Assembly (NCBI GenBank): GCA_949077035.1
Contig: CARUPR010000003.1
Location: 92,412 to 156,411, forward strand
Source: an uncultured Eubacteriales bacterium
Lineage (GTDB): Bacteria > Bacillota > Clostridia > Christensenellales > UBA1242
Length of the DNA: 64,000 nucleotides
Direction of reading: 5' to 3'
Below are positions 33,299 to 41,493 of the stretch, piece by piece. The translations under genes and the position numbers were made by a program. Positions within the stretch are counted from its first letter, which is position 1, and every line of letters starts with the position of its first letter. The notes beneath the pieces are model-generated. The model saw only the letters and a list, made by a program, of their open reading frames with translations. It searched no databases and was not told the DNA's origin.

Positions 33299-33650
33299 AA
33301 AAACCAAGTGAAATTAAAAGTGCTTTATTCACCTCTCTCATTTTTTCAGATGATAATGTAGTAACCTTTTCTTGAAGCCTTCTCTTATCAAGAGTTCTGA
33401 TTTGCTCAAGAAGTGCAACTGAATTTTTGGGTAAATTATATTGCTCTGCAGGTAGTTCAATATGCGTTGGAAGTTTAGCCTTGCCAAGTTGGCTTGTTAT
33501 TGCAACAACAATCACTGTGGGCGAAAATTTATTTCCAATATCATTTTGCACTATAAGAACTGGACGAATCCCGCCTTGTTCACTTCCCACAACTGGGCTT
33601 AAATCTGCATAATATATTTCACCTCTTTTTACCTGTTCGTCCATACTCAT
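33297..33650 (-). CDS. mazF: MazF/PemK-type endoribonuclease toxin
   Basis: 117 residues from the ATG at 33650. The fold marks are clear: VKRGEIYYADLSPVVGSEQGG, RPVLIVQND and the ALLEQIRTLDKRRL segment near residue 85. Closest in length and sequence to Bacillus EndoA/NdoA, which cuts single-stranded mRNA at UACAU. The start lies inside the last codons of the upstream gene, which would be the antitoxin by position. acpS and recX lie upstream; in Bacillus ndoA follows acpS and alr, so this is a vestige of that order. Confidence 0.9.
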   Translation of the reverse strand: MSMDEQVKRGEIYYADLSPVVGSEQGGIRPVLIVQNDIGNKFSPTVIVVAITSQLGKAKLPTHIELPAEQYNLPKNSVALLEQIRTLDKRRLQEKVTTLSSEKMREVNKALLISLGF

Positions 33651-33876
33651 TAAAATTCCAATAATCAATTAAATCGACTTTTTCAAAGGAAGAAGTTTCG
33701 TCAATAAGAGTTTTAGGCATATTTTGGTAAAACTCTTCAACACTTCCCCCTATAAGCATTTTATGTCGGTCACCTTCAAAGTTTGCACTTAAAAGAGAGA
33801 AAATTTTGTCACCTTCCTTTTCGACAACATTCATTCTTTCTTCAAGAGCTTTTTTATAATCTAAATGCTTTGACAT
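33619..33876 (-). CDS. Candidate MazF partner (antitoxin by position)
   Basis: 85 residues, overlapping mazF by 32 nt on the same strand with a GGGGGA ribosome binding site. It has a helical N terminus, then a longer loop and a short acidic/aromatic C-terminal stretch (VDLIDYWNFNEYG) that could be the toxin-binding tail. It does not show the ribbon-helix-helix of EndoAI or the MazE swapped hairpin that I would recognise. Antitoxin role is inferred from position. Confidence 0.5.
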   Translation of the reverse strand: MSKHLDYKKALEERMNVVEKEGDKIFSLLSANFEGDRHKMLIGGSVEEFYQNMPKTLIDETSSFEKVDLIDYWNFNEYGRTGKKR

Positions 33877-33920
33877 GATTATCCCCCAATAAAAATATTT
33901 TTAAACTTATTTTGAATAAA

Positions 33921-33950
33921 AAAGGATGCAAATATGCATCTTTTCTTTTT
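33921..33950. terminator. Terminator between acpS and the mazF pair
   Basis: GGATGCA-AATA-TGCATC hairpin with T-rich tracts on both strands; on the minus strand it ends the recX-acpS transcript. Confidence 0.75.
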
Positions 33951-33985
33951 TTTATTTGTGATTTTTGATAAATAAATTAATTTCC

Positions 33986-34342
33986 TTAAACAATAATTGC
34001 TATTGCCGTCGCCATTGTTTGTGAATGAGATATAGACACTTCAATTTTTCTGCCAGAATAATTTTGATTAAATCTTTCAAGTGCAATGCCATAAAGTTTT
34101 ATTTCAGGCTTGCCATTTGAAAGATGATAAAGCTCAATATCTTTAAAAACAACACCGCTTCCACTACCCAATTCTAAAGCCTTCATAACAGCTTCTTTGA
34201 CGCAAAATAAAGCGGTCGTCCTTTGTTTTCTCATCGCCTGACAATTTTTTATATAATTGGCTTCAGCAGGCAAAGCAATTCTTTCAAGAAATTTGTCACT
34301 ATCATCTATTCTTTCAACCTCTAAACAATCAATCCCTATCAT
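33986..34342 (-). CDS. acpS: Holo-[acyl-carrier-protein] synthase AcpS
   Basis: 118 residues from the ATG at 34342. The N terminus MIGIDCLEVERIDD keeps the Asp and Glu that bind Mg and CoA, and FCVKEAVMKAL near residue 55 is the second signature. AcpS transfers phosphopantetheine from CoA to the acyl carrier protein. The start lies inside recX, 13 nt before its stop, so the genes are coupled. Confidence 0.93.
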   Translation of the reverse strand: MIGIDCLEVERIDDSDKFLERIALPAEANYIKNCQAMRKQRTTALFCVKEAVMKALELGSGSGVVFKDIELYHLSNGKPEIKLYGIALERFNQNYSGRKIEVSISHSQTMATAIAIIV

Positions 34343-34949
34343 TTTCCAATTTCTCCCAAACTGAAGATATTTGACCAAAATCAAAACCTTTGCCCGCCAA
34401 ATGATTATAAAGTTTTTGTTTGGTAATTAAGTCAAATTCGCGATTTTTCATATATTTTTTAGCAAATTTAAGGCATTTTTCTTCTTCATCTTCATCATTT
34501 AATTGTTCTGATAACTTTTTCTCTATTATAGAGGAATCAATCCCCTTACCCATCAAATCATATTTCAGTTTGCGTCTGCTTTTTGATGAACTATAACTTG
34601 CAATAAAGTTTTCACAAAAAACTTCATCATTGATATAACCATAATCTTTAAGTTTATCAATAGCTTTTTTGATGCAAGTGGAAGGATATTTTTTTTCTTT
34701 TAAATAGTCTTTCAGCATCTTTTCGCTTTTCATACTTTTCTCAAGTGCTGTTAAGCCACGATTAAAGCAAGCATAATCACCATTTTCAATAGTCAGTTTT
34801 TCAAAAAATGCTTCATCATAACTTTCGCCACTTTTCAGACAATATCTGGCTAATATTTCTGTTTCAAAAATCCCAAAAAGTTCATCGTCAACAAAAAGCT
34901 TATACCTCGCACCTTTGCCTATTTTTACAATATCTGTTATCGTCTTCAA
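34329..34949 (-). CDS. recX: RecA regulator RecX
   Basis: 206 residues made of three-helix repeats. Typical segments are ALTALEKSMKSEKMLKDYLKEK-like and the YGYINDEVFCENFIASYSSSKSRRKLKYDLMGKGI block. RecX modulates RecA filaments. The start is TTG at 34949 with GAGG upstream. Linked to acpS by overlap. Confidence 0.9.
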   Translation of the reverse strand: MKTITDIVKIGKGARYKLFVDDELFGIFETEILARYCLKSGESYDEAFFEKLTIENGDYACFNRGLTALEKSMKSEKMLKDYLKEKKYPSTCIKKAIDKLKDYGYINDEVFCENFIASYSSSKSRRKLKYDLMGKGIDSSIIEKKLSEQLNDEDEEEKCLKFAKKYMKNREFDLITKQKLYNHLAGKGFDFGQISSVWEKLENDRD

Positions 34950-35159
34950 ATATTACCTCAATTTTTTAAAAATTTAGACATTATATCTTTATAAATTTAA
35001 ACATTCCAACTTTTTTAATTTAAACATTCTATCTATATAAATTTAAACATTTAACTTTTAAATTTATCATTATATCTTTTTTAAATCTATCATTATATCT
35101 TTATTAAACTTAAACAATTATTTACTTATATATTTAATTATTTTAATTCGACAACTTTT
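34950..35159. other. AT-rich spacer with degenerate repeats
   Basis: Several AATTTAAACATT and ATCATTATATCTTT units (34975-35105). No gene or clear terminator seen. Confidence 0.45.
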
Positions 35160-35519
35160 TTAATCTTTTTCACAAAGTTTGCCTGCAACTTTTGAATAGA
35201 CCCTTAAAAGTCCACCAGCACCAAGCTTTACACCGCCAAAATATCTGACAACAACCGCACAAACATTATTTAAATTTCGTTTTTGCAGCACAGATAAAAT
35301 TGGTCTTCCTGCCGTTCCGCCCGGCTCGCCATCATCACACGCCCTTTCATAAAAAGGTGATGATACTCTTCCAGCCCAACATACATGAGTCGCTTTAGAA
35401 TGTTCTTTGCGCAAACTGTCCACCGCTTTCAAAACTTCTTCTTCACTGTTACATTCAAACAAAAAGCCATAAAATTTTGATTTTTTTTCAATTATTTCGG
35501 CAGTTTTCAATAAAATCAT
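35160..35519 (-). CDS. Short YigZ/IMPACT family protein
   Basis: 119 residues. The first domain of the YigZ (UPF0029) family is complete: KKSKFYGFLF, CDDGEPGGTAGRPIL and VVVRYFGGVKLGAGGLLRVY. The usual C-terminal ferredoxin-like domain (about 80 residues) is missing, and a stop follows directly. The ATG overlaps the tyrS stop by 4 nt (ATGA). Eukaryotic IMPACT regulates Gcn2; the bacterial role is not known. Confidence 0.88.
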   Translation of the reverse strand: MILLKTAEIIEKKSKFYGFLFECNSEEEVLKAVDSLRKEHSKATHVCWAGRVSSPFYERACDDGEPGGTAGRPILSVLQKRNLNNVCAVVVRYFGGVKLGAGGLLRVYSKVAGKLCEKD

Positions 35520-36763
35520 TTAATCACAACCTTTATATAATTCTTTTTGCCCTTTTTAAGAAGAATACCACCATCTTTTATATCTTCTTTGCAAACAATT
35601 TTATTCTGCTCAGAAACTTTCTCACCATTAATTGAAATAGCACCACCATCAATCATTCTTCTTGCATCGCTTTTAGAAGAACATAAAGCGGTTTTTACCA
35701 GAATATCACATATATTCATTCCTTCCAAAAACTCTTGTGCAGAAATTTCAAATTCAGGAGCATCATTTCCGCCTTGAGTAAAGAGATTTTCGCTCATATT
35801 TTGGGCAAGAATTGCATCCTCTTCACCTCTAATAAATTTGGTGATTTCAAAGCTAAGACGTTTCTTTGCCTTTACGATATCTGTTTTTATAAGAGATTGA
35901 ATTTCTTCCATAGGAATATCGGTAAATAATGCAAACATCATTTCGACACAGGCATCAGGAGTTTGGTAAACACCTTGATAAAAGTCGTATGCCGAAATTT
36001 TATCTTTATCAATCCAAATTGCCCCTTTTTCTGTCTTACCCATCTTTTTACCTTCTGGGGTCAACAAAAGAGGATTTGTTGCACCTATCATTTCGCGTTT
36101 GCCACCATCAGCAAAATTCAACTTTCTTGCAAGTTCAACACCTGCCACAATGTTTCCCCATTGGTCGGCACCACCCCACTCAAGTTTGCAATTTTTGTCT
36201 TTGTTTAAATGGACAAAATCATAAGCTTGCATCAGCATATATCCAAGTTCAAAAAAAGTAAGACCACCCTCTTTAAGTCTGTTTGCATAGATATCATTTG
36301 TAAGCATCTTATTGACATTGAAATGCACACCTATATCTCTCATAAAGTCAATATAATCATAACCTTTAAACCAATCGGCATTGTTTACGATTTCAGCTTT
36401 ATTTTCACCATCAAAGTCAAGAAAAACCTTTAATGAGTTTTTAATTTTTTCAATGTTTTGTGCAATTTGCTCTTTACTCATAATCTGTCTAATTTCACTT
36501 CTACCAGAAGGGTCACCAATACAAGCAGTTGCACCACCCATCAAAAGGTAAACCTTATGACCGGCCTTTTGAAATCTTCTTAAAATGCAAAAAGGAACAC
36601 AATGACCGATATGCAGACTATCCATTGTTGGGTCTGTGCCCTCATAAAGAGCAATCTTTTCTCCACTTTCCAATAGTTTTTTAAGTGCTTCTTCATCAGT
36701 GCTTTGATATAAAAGCCCTCTCTCTTTAAGCTCGCTAAAAAGTTTTACATTTATATTTTCCAT
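35516..36763 (-). CDS. tyrS: Tyrosyl-tRNA synthetase
   Basis: 415 residues from the ATG at 36763, with GGAGG 7 nt upstream (an ATG at 36775 overlaps that site). Class I motifs are DSLHIGHC (HIGH) near residue 47 and KMGKTEKG (KMSKS) near 230; the C-terminal S4-like domain follows. A T-box leader and a consensus promoter lie upstream, so expression responds to uncharged tRNA-Tyr. Confidence 0.97.
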   Translation of the reverse strand: MENINVKLFSELKERGLLYQSTDEEALKKLLESGEKIALYEGTDPTMDSLHIGHCVPFCILRRFQKAGHKVYLLMGGATACIGDPSGRSEIRQIMSKEQIAQNIEKIKNSLKVFLDFDGENKAEIVNNADWFKGYDYIDFMRDIGVHFNVNKMLTNDIYANRLKEGGLTFFELGYMLMQAYDFVHLNKDKNCKLEWGGADQWGNIVAGVELARKLNFADGGKREMIGATNPLLLTPEGKKMGKTEKGAIWIDKDKISAYDFYQGVYQTPDACVEMMFALFTDIPMEEIQSLIKTDIVKAKKRLSFEITKFIRGEEDAILAQNMSENLFTQGGNDAPEFEISAQEFLEGMNICDILVKTALCSSKSDARRMIDGGAISINGEKVSEQNKIVCKEDIKDGGILLKKGKKNYIKVVIK

Positions 36764-36954
36764 TTTTTCCTCCATTTTATAATTAAAATTTTTTCATTGA
36801 ATTTTAATTAAATTTTCATTAAATTCTCTCATTTATCTTTCTCATTTAAATTTATCATTTAATCTCTCATTAAACTATTTTCATTCAGTTTTTGATTAAA
36901 TGTTTCTTTTTTATTGTTTATATTTGGGTTTTAAATGCAAATAAAACAAAAAAT

Positions 36955-37200
36955 ACGCTCTGCCCCCAATATTAGGACGAAGCGTATAAGTCGTGGTACC
37001 ACCTAATTTCAATCAATCAATCACAAACATTAAGCTTTTTAATGCAAGTAAATCAATCAATCCTTATTTTCTTTTCGCAAGAATGTGCGTAAGACTTGAA
37101 ATAACTGTAATTCATCATAAAATGTCTGCGAATTTCCACCAACCATTCACTCTCTGAAAGCCCAATATTATGACTACTTTTTTATCCCACCATCTTAATA
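36955..37200 (-). promoter_or_regulatory. T-box leader of tyrS
   Basis: On the minus strand a Stem I region begins around 37170 with AGAGAGTGAATGG; TAC in GAATTACAG (about 37112) is the likely tyrosine specifier codon. The conserved T-box AGGTGGTACCACG lies at about 37003-36991. The terminator ATACGCT...AGCGTAT followed by T6 is at 36978-36950. Uncharged tRNA-Tyr would pair with the T-box and prevent termination. Confidence 0.93.
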
Positions 37201-37207
37201 TGACCTA

Positions 37208-37236
37208 ATATTATCATAATAAAAATTCTTTGTCAA
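37208..37236 (-). promoter_or_regulatory. tyrS promoter
   Basis: TTGACA (37236-37231) and TAATAT (37213-37208) with 17 bp spacing on the minus strand, just upstream of the T-box leader. Confidence 0.8.
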
Positions 37237-37378
37237 CGAAGTCAGACAAATTTATTTCAATTTTTTGGATATTTGATTTGTTTTTGACCTCTTTTTATAC
37301 AAAAAATGATAAATCATATAATTTCGTTTTGAATTATGACAACTTTTGATTAAAATAAAAAAGGAGGAAATTAATATT

Positions 37379-38047
37379 ATGAGTTGTCCAATAAATATGA
37401 CAGGTTTTGGTCCATCTCCTATCCCTGAAGAGGCAAAATGGATTCAATTAAAAGACATTAAACAGGTGTCTGGATTTTCACATGGCTGTGGAAAATGTGC
37501 ACCTCAACAAGGCACTTGCAAGCTTACTTTAAATGTCAAAGATGGCATTATTAAGGAAGCATTGGTAGAAACTATCGGATGTTCTGGTATGACACATTCG
37601 GCTGCTATGGCTGCAGAAATTTTGCCAGGCAAAACCTTGCTTGAAGCACTTAATACAGACCTTGTTTGCGATGCAATCAATGATGCAATGAAAAACATCT
37701 TTCTTCAACTTGTTTATGGCCGCAGCCAATCTGCATTTTCAGAAGGAGGTCTTGCTGTAGGCTCTGCCCTTGAAGATTTAGGCAAAACGCTTAACAGTAA
37801 TGTTGGCACAGTTTATTCTCAAGAAGGAAATGGAACAAGATATTTAAATCTTGCAGAAGGATATATCACAAAAGAAGCTCTTGATGAAAATGGTGAGATT
37901 ATCGGATACGAATATATTTCAACAGGCTCACTTATGAAGTCTTTAAGAGAAGGCGTTGACGCGACAGAGGCTGTCAAAAAAGCGACTAAAACATATGGAA
38001 GATATAATGAAGGTGTCAGTTTTATTGACCCTAGGAGGGTAAATTAA
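37379..38047 (+). CDS. Iron-sulfur cluster scaffold-like protein paired with GGGtGRT protein
   Basis: 222 residues. Conserved Cys are C37 and C40 (HGCGKCAP), C47 and C68 (IGCSGMTHSAAMAA), in a NifU-N-like domain. In Clostridia this protein is regularly annotated as an iron-sulfur cluster assembly scaffold and is encoded directly before a GGGtGRT protein, as here. The C-terminal part (YISTGSLMKSLREGVD...) is specific for this branch. The ATG at 37379 has AAGGAGG about 11 nt upstream, rather far. Its stop overlaps the next start by one base. Confidence 0.82.
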   Translation: MSCPINMTGFGPSPIPEEAKWIQLKDIKQVSGFSHGCGKCAPQQGTCKLTLNVKDGIIKEALVETIGCSGMTHSAAMAAEILPGKTLLEALNTDLVCDAINDAMKNIFLQLVYGRSQSAFSEGGLAVGSALEDLGKTLNSNVGTVYSQEGNGTRYLNLAEGYITKEALDENGEIIGYEYISTGSLMKSLREGVDATEAVKKATKTYGRYNEGVSFIDPRRVN

Positions 38048-39027
38048 TGGATATGACAAACAAAAACACAAACATTGAAAATGTGCTTGCTAAGTATGGT
38101 ATTGCTTCACTTGAAGAAGCCAAAAACATCTGCCTTGAAAATGGAATTGATGTTGAAAAAATTGTAAAATCCATACAACCTATCTGTTTTGATAATGCTG
38201 TAAAAGCCTATCAATTGGGCGTAGCAATTGCAATCAAAACTGGCACTAAAAAGGCTTGTGATGTTGCACTTTGCTTAGGTGAAGGCCTGCAAGCATATTG
38301 CGTAAAAGGTTCTGTTGCAGATGAAAGAAAAATCGGCTTAGGTCATGGCAGACTTGGCAGTATGCTTTTAAAGGAAGAAACAAAATCTTTCTGTTTCCTT
38401 GCCGGTCATGAAAGTTTCGCAGCTGCCGAAGGTGCTATTGGTATTGTTACTTCTGCCAACAAAGTCAGAAAAACCCCTTTAAATGTTATACTAAATGGTC
38501 TTGGAAAGGATGCTGCTTACATCATTTCAAGAATCAATGGTTTTACCTATGTTCAAACAAAGTTTGACCACAACACAGGCGAATTGAAAATTGAAATGGA
38601 AAAACCATTTTCAAATTCTGAAAGAGCTAAAGTAAAGGTTTATGGCTCTTATGATGTGCCAGAAGGTGTTGCAATTATGCAACATGAGAAGGTTGACCTT
38701 TCTATCACAGGAAATTCAACAAACCCTATGCGATTCCAACATCCAGTGGCTGGTATCTATAAAAAATGGTGCCTTGAAAATGGTAAGACATATTTCTCTG
38801 TCGCTTCTGGCGGTGGCACTGGCAGAACTCTTCACCCAGACAATATGGCAGCAGGTCCTGCAAGTTATGGTTTGACAGACACAATGGGAAGAATGCATTG
38901 TGATGCTCAATTTGCAGGCTCTTCATCAGTTCCTGCCCATGTTGAAATGATGGGCTTTATAGGCATGGGCAACAACCCTATTGTTGGTGCAACAGTAGCC
39001 CTTGCAGTGGCTGTTGAAACTCGCTAA
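38047..39027 (+). CDS. GGGtGRT protein
   Basis: 326 residues. The name-giving motif GGGTGRT is at residues 255-261, with GRLGSMLLKEET and FLAGHESFAAAEGAIG blocks earlier. The family has no known biochemical role. TAATG coupling with the scaffold gene and a TAGGAGG site upstream show co-translation, which supports a shared function, perhaps cluster handling or a radical/redox enzyme; this is inference. Confidence 0.9.
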   Translation: MDMTNKNTNIENVLAKYGIASLEEAKNICLENGIDVEKIVKSIQPICFDNAVKAYQLGVAIAIKTGTKKACDVALCLGEGLQAYCVKGSVADERKIGLGHGRLGSMLLKEETKSFCFLAGHESFAAAEGAIGIVTSANKVRKTPLNVILNGLGKDAAYIISRINGFTYVQTKFDHNTGELKIEMEKPFSNSERAKVKVYGSYDVPEGVAIMQHEKVDLSITGNSTNPMRFQHPVAGIYKKWCLENGKTYFSVASGGGTGRTLHPDNMAAGPASYGLTDTMGRMHCDAQFAGSSSVPAHVEMMGFIGMGNNPIVGATVALAVAVETR

Positions 39028-39178
39028 CAAACCAGATGTTTGACGATTTTCGTAAACTATATTTAAATTTCAAACTTTATATAGTTCCCACAAACCAAAT
39101 GTTTGACGATTTTCGTAAACTATATTTAAATTACAAACTTTATTTAGTTCCCACAAACCAGATGTTTGACGGCTATCA
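39027..39178. repeat. 63-bp tandem repeat, 2.4 copies
   Basis: Units start at 39027, 39090 and 39153 with ACAAACCA; the second differs from the first at four or so positions and the third is cut short. Each unit holds a CAAAC-CAGAT-GTTTG hairpin. The repeat follows the GGGtGRT stop directly. Confidence 0.9.
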
Positions 39179-39191
39179 TAAAATATAAAAT

Positions 39192-39226
39192 AAAAACGCA
39201 TAACCCAAAAAGTTATGTGTTTTTTA
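39192..39226 (+). terminator. Terminator of the scaffold-GGGtGRT operon
   Basis: AAAAACGCATAAC and GTTATGTGTTTTT pair (one G-T) across 7 nt and run into T residues. Confidence 0.8.
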
Positions 39227-39292
39227 TAATAAAATATTAAATGTATATTGATTTAAGTTTTCAAGATTTTTTCAAAAATTTAATCAAAAAAA

Positions 39293-39321
39293 TTGTCAAA
39301 TTATATTAAATAATATATAAT
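39293..39321 (+). promoter_or_regulatory. ung promoter (predicted leaderless)
   Basis: TTGTCA (39293-39298) and TATAAT (39316-39321), 17 bp spacing. The ung ATG begins 6 nt after the -10 box, at the expected transcription start, and there is no ribosome binding site. Confidence 0.8.
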
Positions 39322-39327
39322 TAAACT

Positions 39328-39987
39328 ATGATTAAAATAAAAAGACAATGGTTTGAATTATTAAAGGATGAATTCGACAAAGATTATTTTAAAAATCTTC
39401 AAGATTTTTTACGTTCTGAATATACAAAATATCAAATATATCCTTCAGAGGATAAGATTTTCAATGCCTTAAATCATGTTGCATTTGACAAAATCAAAGT
39501 GGTTATCATTGGACAAGACCCATATCATGAGCCAAATCAAGCTCAAGGGCTTTCATTTTCTGTTCCTAGCCAAGAAACAATTCCACCATCCCTTGTAAAC
39601 ATAATCTCAGAAATAGAAAATGACTTAGGTATAATCTGCAAGAAAGATGGAAACTTAGAAAGATGGGCAAACCAAGGAGTTTTATTATTAAACACCGTCC
39701 TAACAGTCCGCAGAGGACAGGCAAATTCTCATAAAGACCATGGTTGGGAAATACTTACAAAAAGAATTATCGAGCTTGTTGGAAACCGCGAAAAACCTGT
39801 TGTATTTCTTTTATGGGGTTCTTACGCTCAAAGTTTTTCAAGTGTAATTGCACCACATCATTTAGTTTTAAAAGCACCACATCCAAGCCCACTCTCCGCC
39901 TACCGAGGTTTCTTTGGCTGCAAGCACTTTTCAAAGTGTAATCAATTTTTAACCAATCTTGGCGAAACACCTATAGATTGGAGCTGA
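39328..39987 (+). CDS. ung: Uracil-DNA glycosylase, family 1
   Basis: 219 residues. GQDPYHEPNQAQGLSFSVP holds the catalytic Asp, and HPSPLSAYRGFFGCKHF the HPSPLS loop with the catalytic His. It removes uracil from DNA after cytosine deamination or dUTP incorporation. Monocistronic, with a leaderless promoter and a terminator behind. A link with the dCTP deaminase pair at 24.5 kb (which would raise dUTP) is possible but only conceptual. Confidence 0.97.
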   Translation: MIKIKRQWFELLKDEFDKDYFKNLQDFLRSEYTKYQIYPSEDKIFNALNHVAFDKIKVVIIGQDPYHEPNQAQGLSFSVPSQETIPPSLVNIISEIENDLGIICKKDGNLERWANQGVLLLNTVLTVRRGQANSHKDHGWEILTKRIIELVGNREKPVVFLLWGSYAQSFSSVIAPHHLVLKAPHPSPLSAYRGFFGCKHFSKCNQFLTNLGETPIDWS

Positions 39988-40120
39988 TTTTAAAGTTATG
40001 AATTAACATCTTTTATCTTTCATTAATCGAATGAAATAAATGTTTGATTTAAATTTATCTAAAAATATCTTTATATATTATTTGTAAAAATTTATATAAT
40101 AAAAGTCAATTTAGCAAACA

Positions 40121-40150
40121 AAAAATACAGACAATATTGTCTGTATTTTT
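40121..40150. terminator. Bidirectional terminator behind ung
   Basis: A 30-bp perfect palindrome (AAAAATACAGACAAT half) with A5/T5 ends serves ung and the converging Glu-rich protein gene. Confidence 0.9.
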
Positions 40151-40250
40151 TATTAAAATTAAATGAGTTCACAAATTACATTGTGTAACAATTCTAAAGT
40201 CCAATAATTTCAATTATCAAAACTTTAGATTAGACTAATTAAGATTATTC

Positions 40251-41441
40251 TTAATCGTTGTTTTCACCTTTCAATGAAGCAATAGCATCTTGAATGTTTT
40301 TAATTTCAGCTTTAATTTGTTCATTTTGAGTAGATAAAAGATTGAAAATTTGTTCAAGAAGAGGATATCTTTCTTGGTTTTTGTCCATAACTTCTTGGCA
40401 GTGTTGAACTGAAAGTTTAAGTCCATCAAGAAGGTCAAGGTCTTCAGCAAGTTTTTGTGCCTTTTCATCATCTATATCTGCATAATTATTTACGCCATAG
40501 AGAACTACTTTTTGTTTAGCAACCAAAGCTTCCTTTCTTCTCAATTTCTTTTCATCACTTTCAAGAGTATTTTTTACTCTTCTGAGTGGAACGAATTCTT
40601 TTTTGCATTGACGAAGTTCTTTTTCATTGCTTTTAAGTTTTTCTTGTTCTTCAGCAAGACGAGCTTCAAGTTCTTCAAGAGATACATTGCTTGCAACGAT
40701 TTTTGTTTCTTCCTTAACTTTTGGTTTTTCTTCGGTTTCAACTGTTTCAACAGCTTCTTCTGATTCAACTGTTTCTTCAACTTGTGCAGTTTCTTCTGTT
40801 TCAGTTGTTTCACTTTCTTCTACGCTTTCTTCAACAGCTTCTTCAGTTGTTTCTTCAGCTGTTTCTTCAACCTCTTCGGTTTCAACTGTTTCTTCTTCAG
40901 TTTCTTCTGATTCTTCTACTTCTTCATCAGTTTCTGCAAGATTTACAGTATCTTCGATTTCAGTTTCTTCTGTTTCTTTTTCTTCTTGCATTCTTGCAAG
41001 TCTTTCAAGAAGTTCTTTTCTACGTTGTCTGATATATTCTGTTGTATCATCAACTTCTTCAATTTCAGTTGGTTCTGCAACTGCTTCTGCAAATTCTTCA
41101 GTAGTTTCAGTTTCCTCTGTTTGATTTTCTTCTACTGGTTCTTCGACAGTTTCAAGAACTTCCTCTTCTTCATCCTCATTTGGGTCATAAGCCTCAACCA
41201 TTCCGCCATTGAATAAAACAGTGGCAATTTGAGGGTCATTTTTAGCCTCTTGGCTGTTTTCAAGAGCATTAACTCTTGCTTCAAGCTCTTTTTGTTGTTT
41301 GAGTTGTTTATTTCTGATAACATCAGCATCTTTTTTCTTTCCAGAGATACTCATAAGAAGGTCACCTAAAAAGTAAAGAAGAAATCCTCCTGCAACGATG
41401 ATACCAAGAACAACAACTACTGCAATAATTACTGAACTCAT
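40251..41441 (-). CDS. Membrane-anchored Glu/Thr-rich coiled-coil protein
   Basis: 396 residues. One N-terminal membrane helix (residues 4-27) is followed by KKK and a short coiled coil, then about 170 residues of low-complexity E/T/V sequence (EETEE-like), and a C-terminal coiled coil (residues 255-390). Topology suggests the body is cytosolic, since the positive residues follow the helix. The acidic middle would be an extended spacer. Similar architecture occurs in septation or cell-shape proteins such as EzrA-like or ZipA-like anchors, but no family match is claimed. The ATG follows AAGGAAG. Confidence 0.75.
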   Translation of the reverse strand: MSSVIIAVVVVLGIIVAGGFLLYFLGDLLMSISGKKKDADVIRNKQLKQQKELEARVNALENSQEAKNDPQIATVLFNGGMVEAYDPNEDEEEEVLETVEEPVEENQTEETETTEEFAEAVAEPTEIEEVDDTTEYIRQRRKELLERLARMQEEKETEETEIEDTVNLAETDEEVEESEETEEETVETEEVEETAEETTEEAVEESVEESETTETEETAQVEETVESEEAVETVETEEKPKVKEETKIVASNVSLEELEARLAEEQEKLKSNEKELRQCKKEFVPLRRVKNTLESDEKKLRRKEALVAKQKVVLYGVNNYADIDDEKAQKLAEDLDLLDGLKLSVQHCQEVMDKNQERYPLLEQIFNLLSTQNEQIKAEIKNIQDAIASLKGENND

Positions 41442-41493
41442 AAATACACTTCCTTTTAATAAATTTGGCTTTTTCTTTGTTCAACCGAAAATT

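Noticed and set aside
39027..39178. Possible CRISPR array
   Set aside because: Continuous 63-bp tandem copies without unique spacers and without cas genes.
40627..41124. Long Ser/Val-rich reading frame on the plus strand opposite the Glu/Thr-rich protein
   Set aside because: It is the complement of the low-complexity GAA/ACT repeats; no ribosome binding site and no plausible protein.
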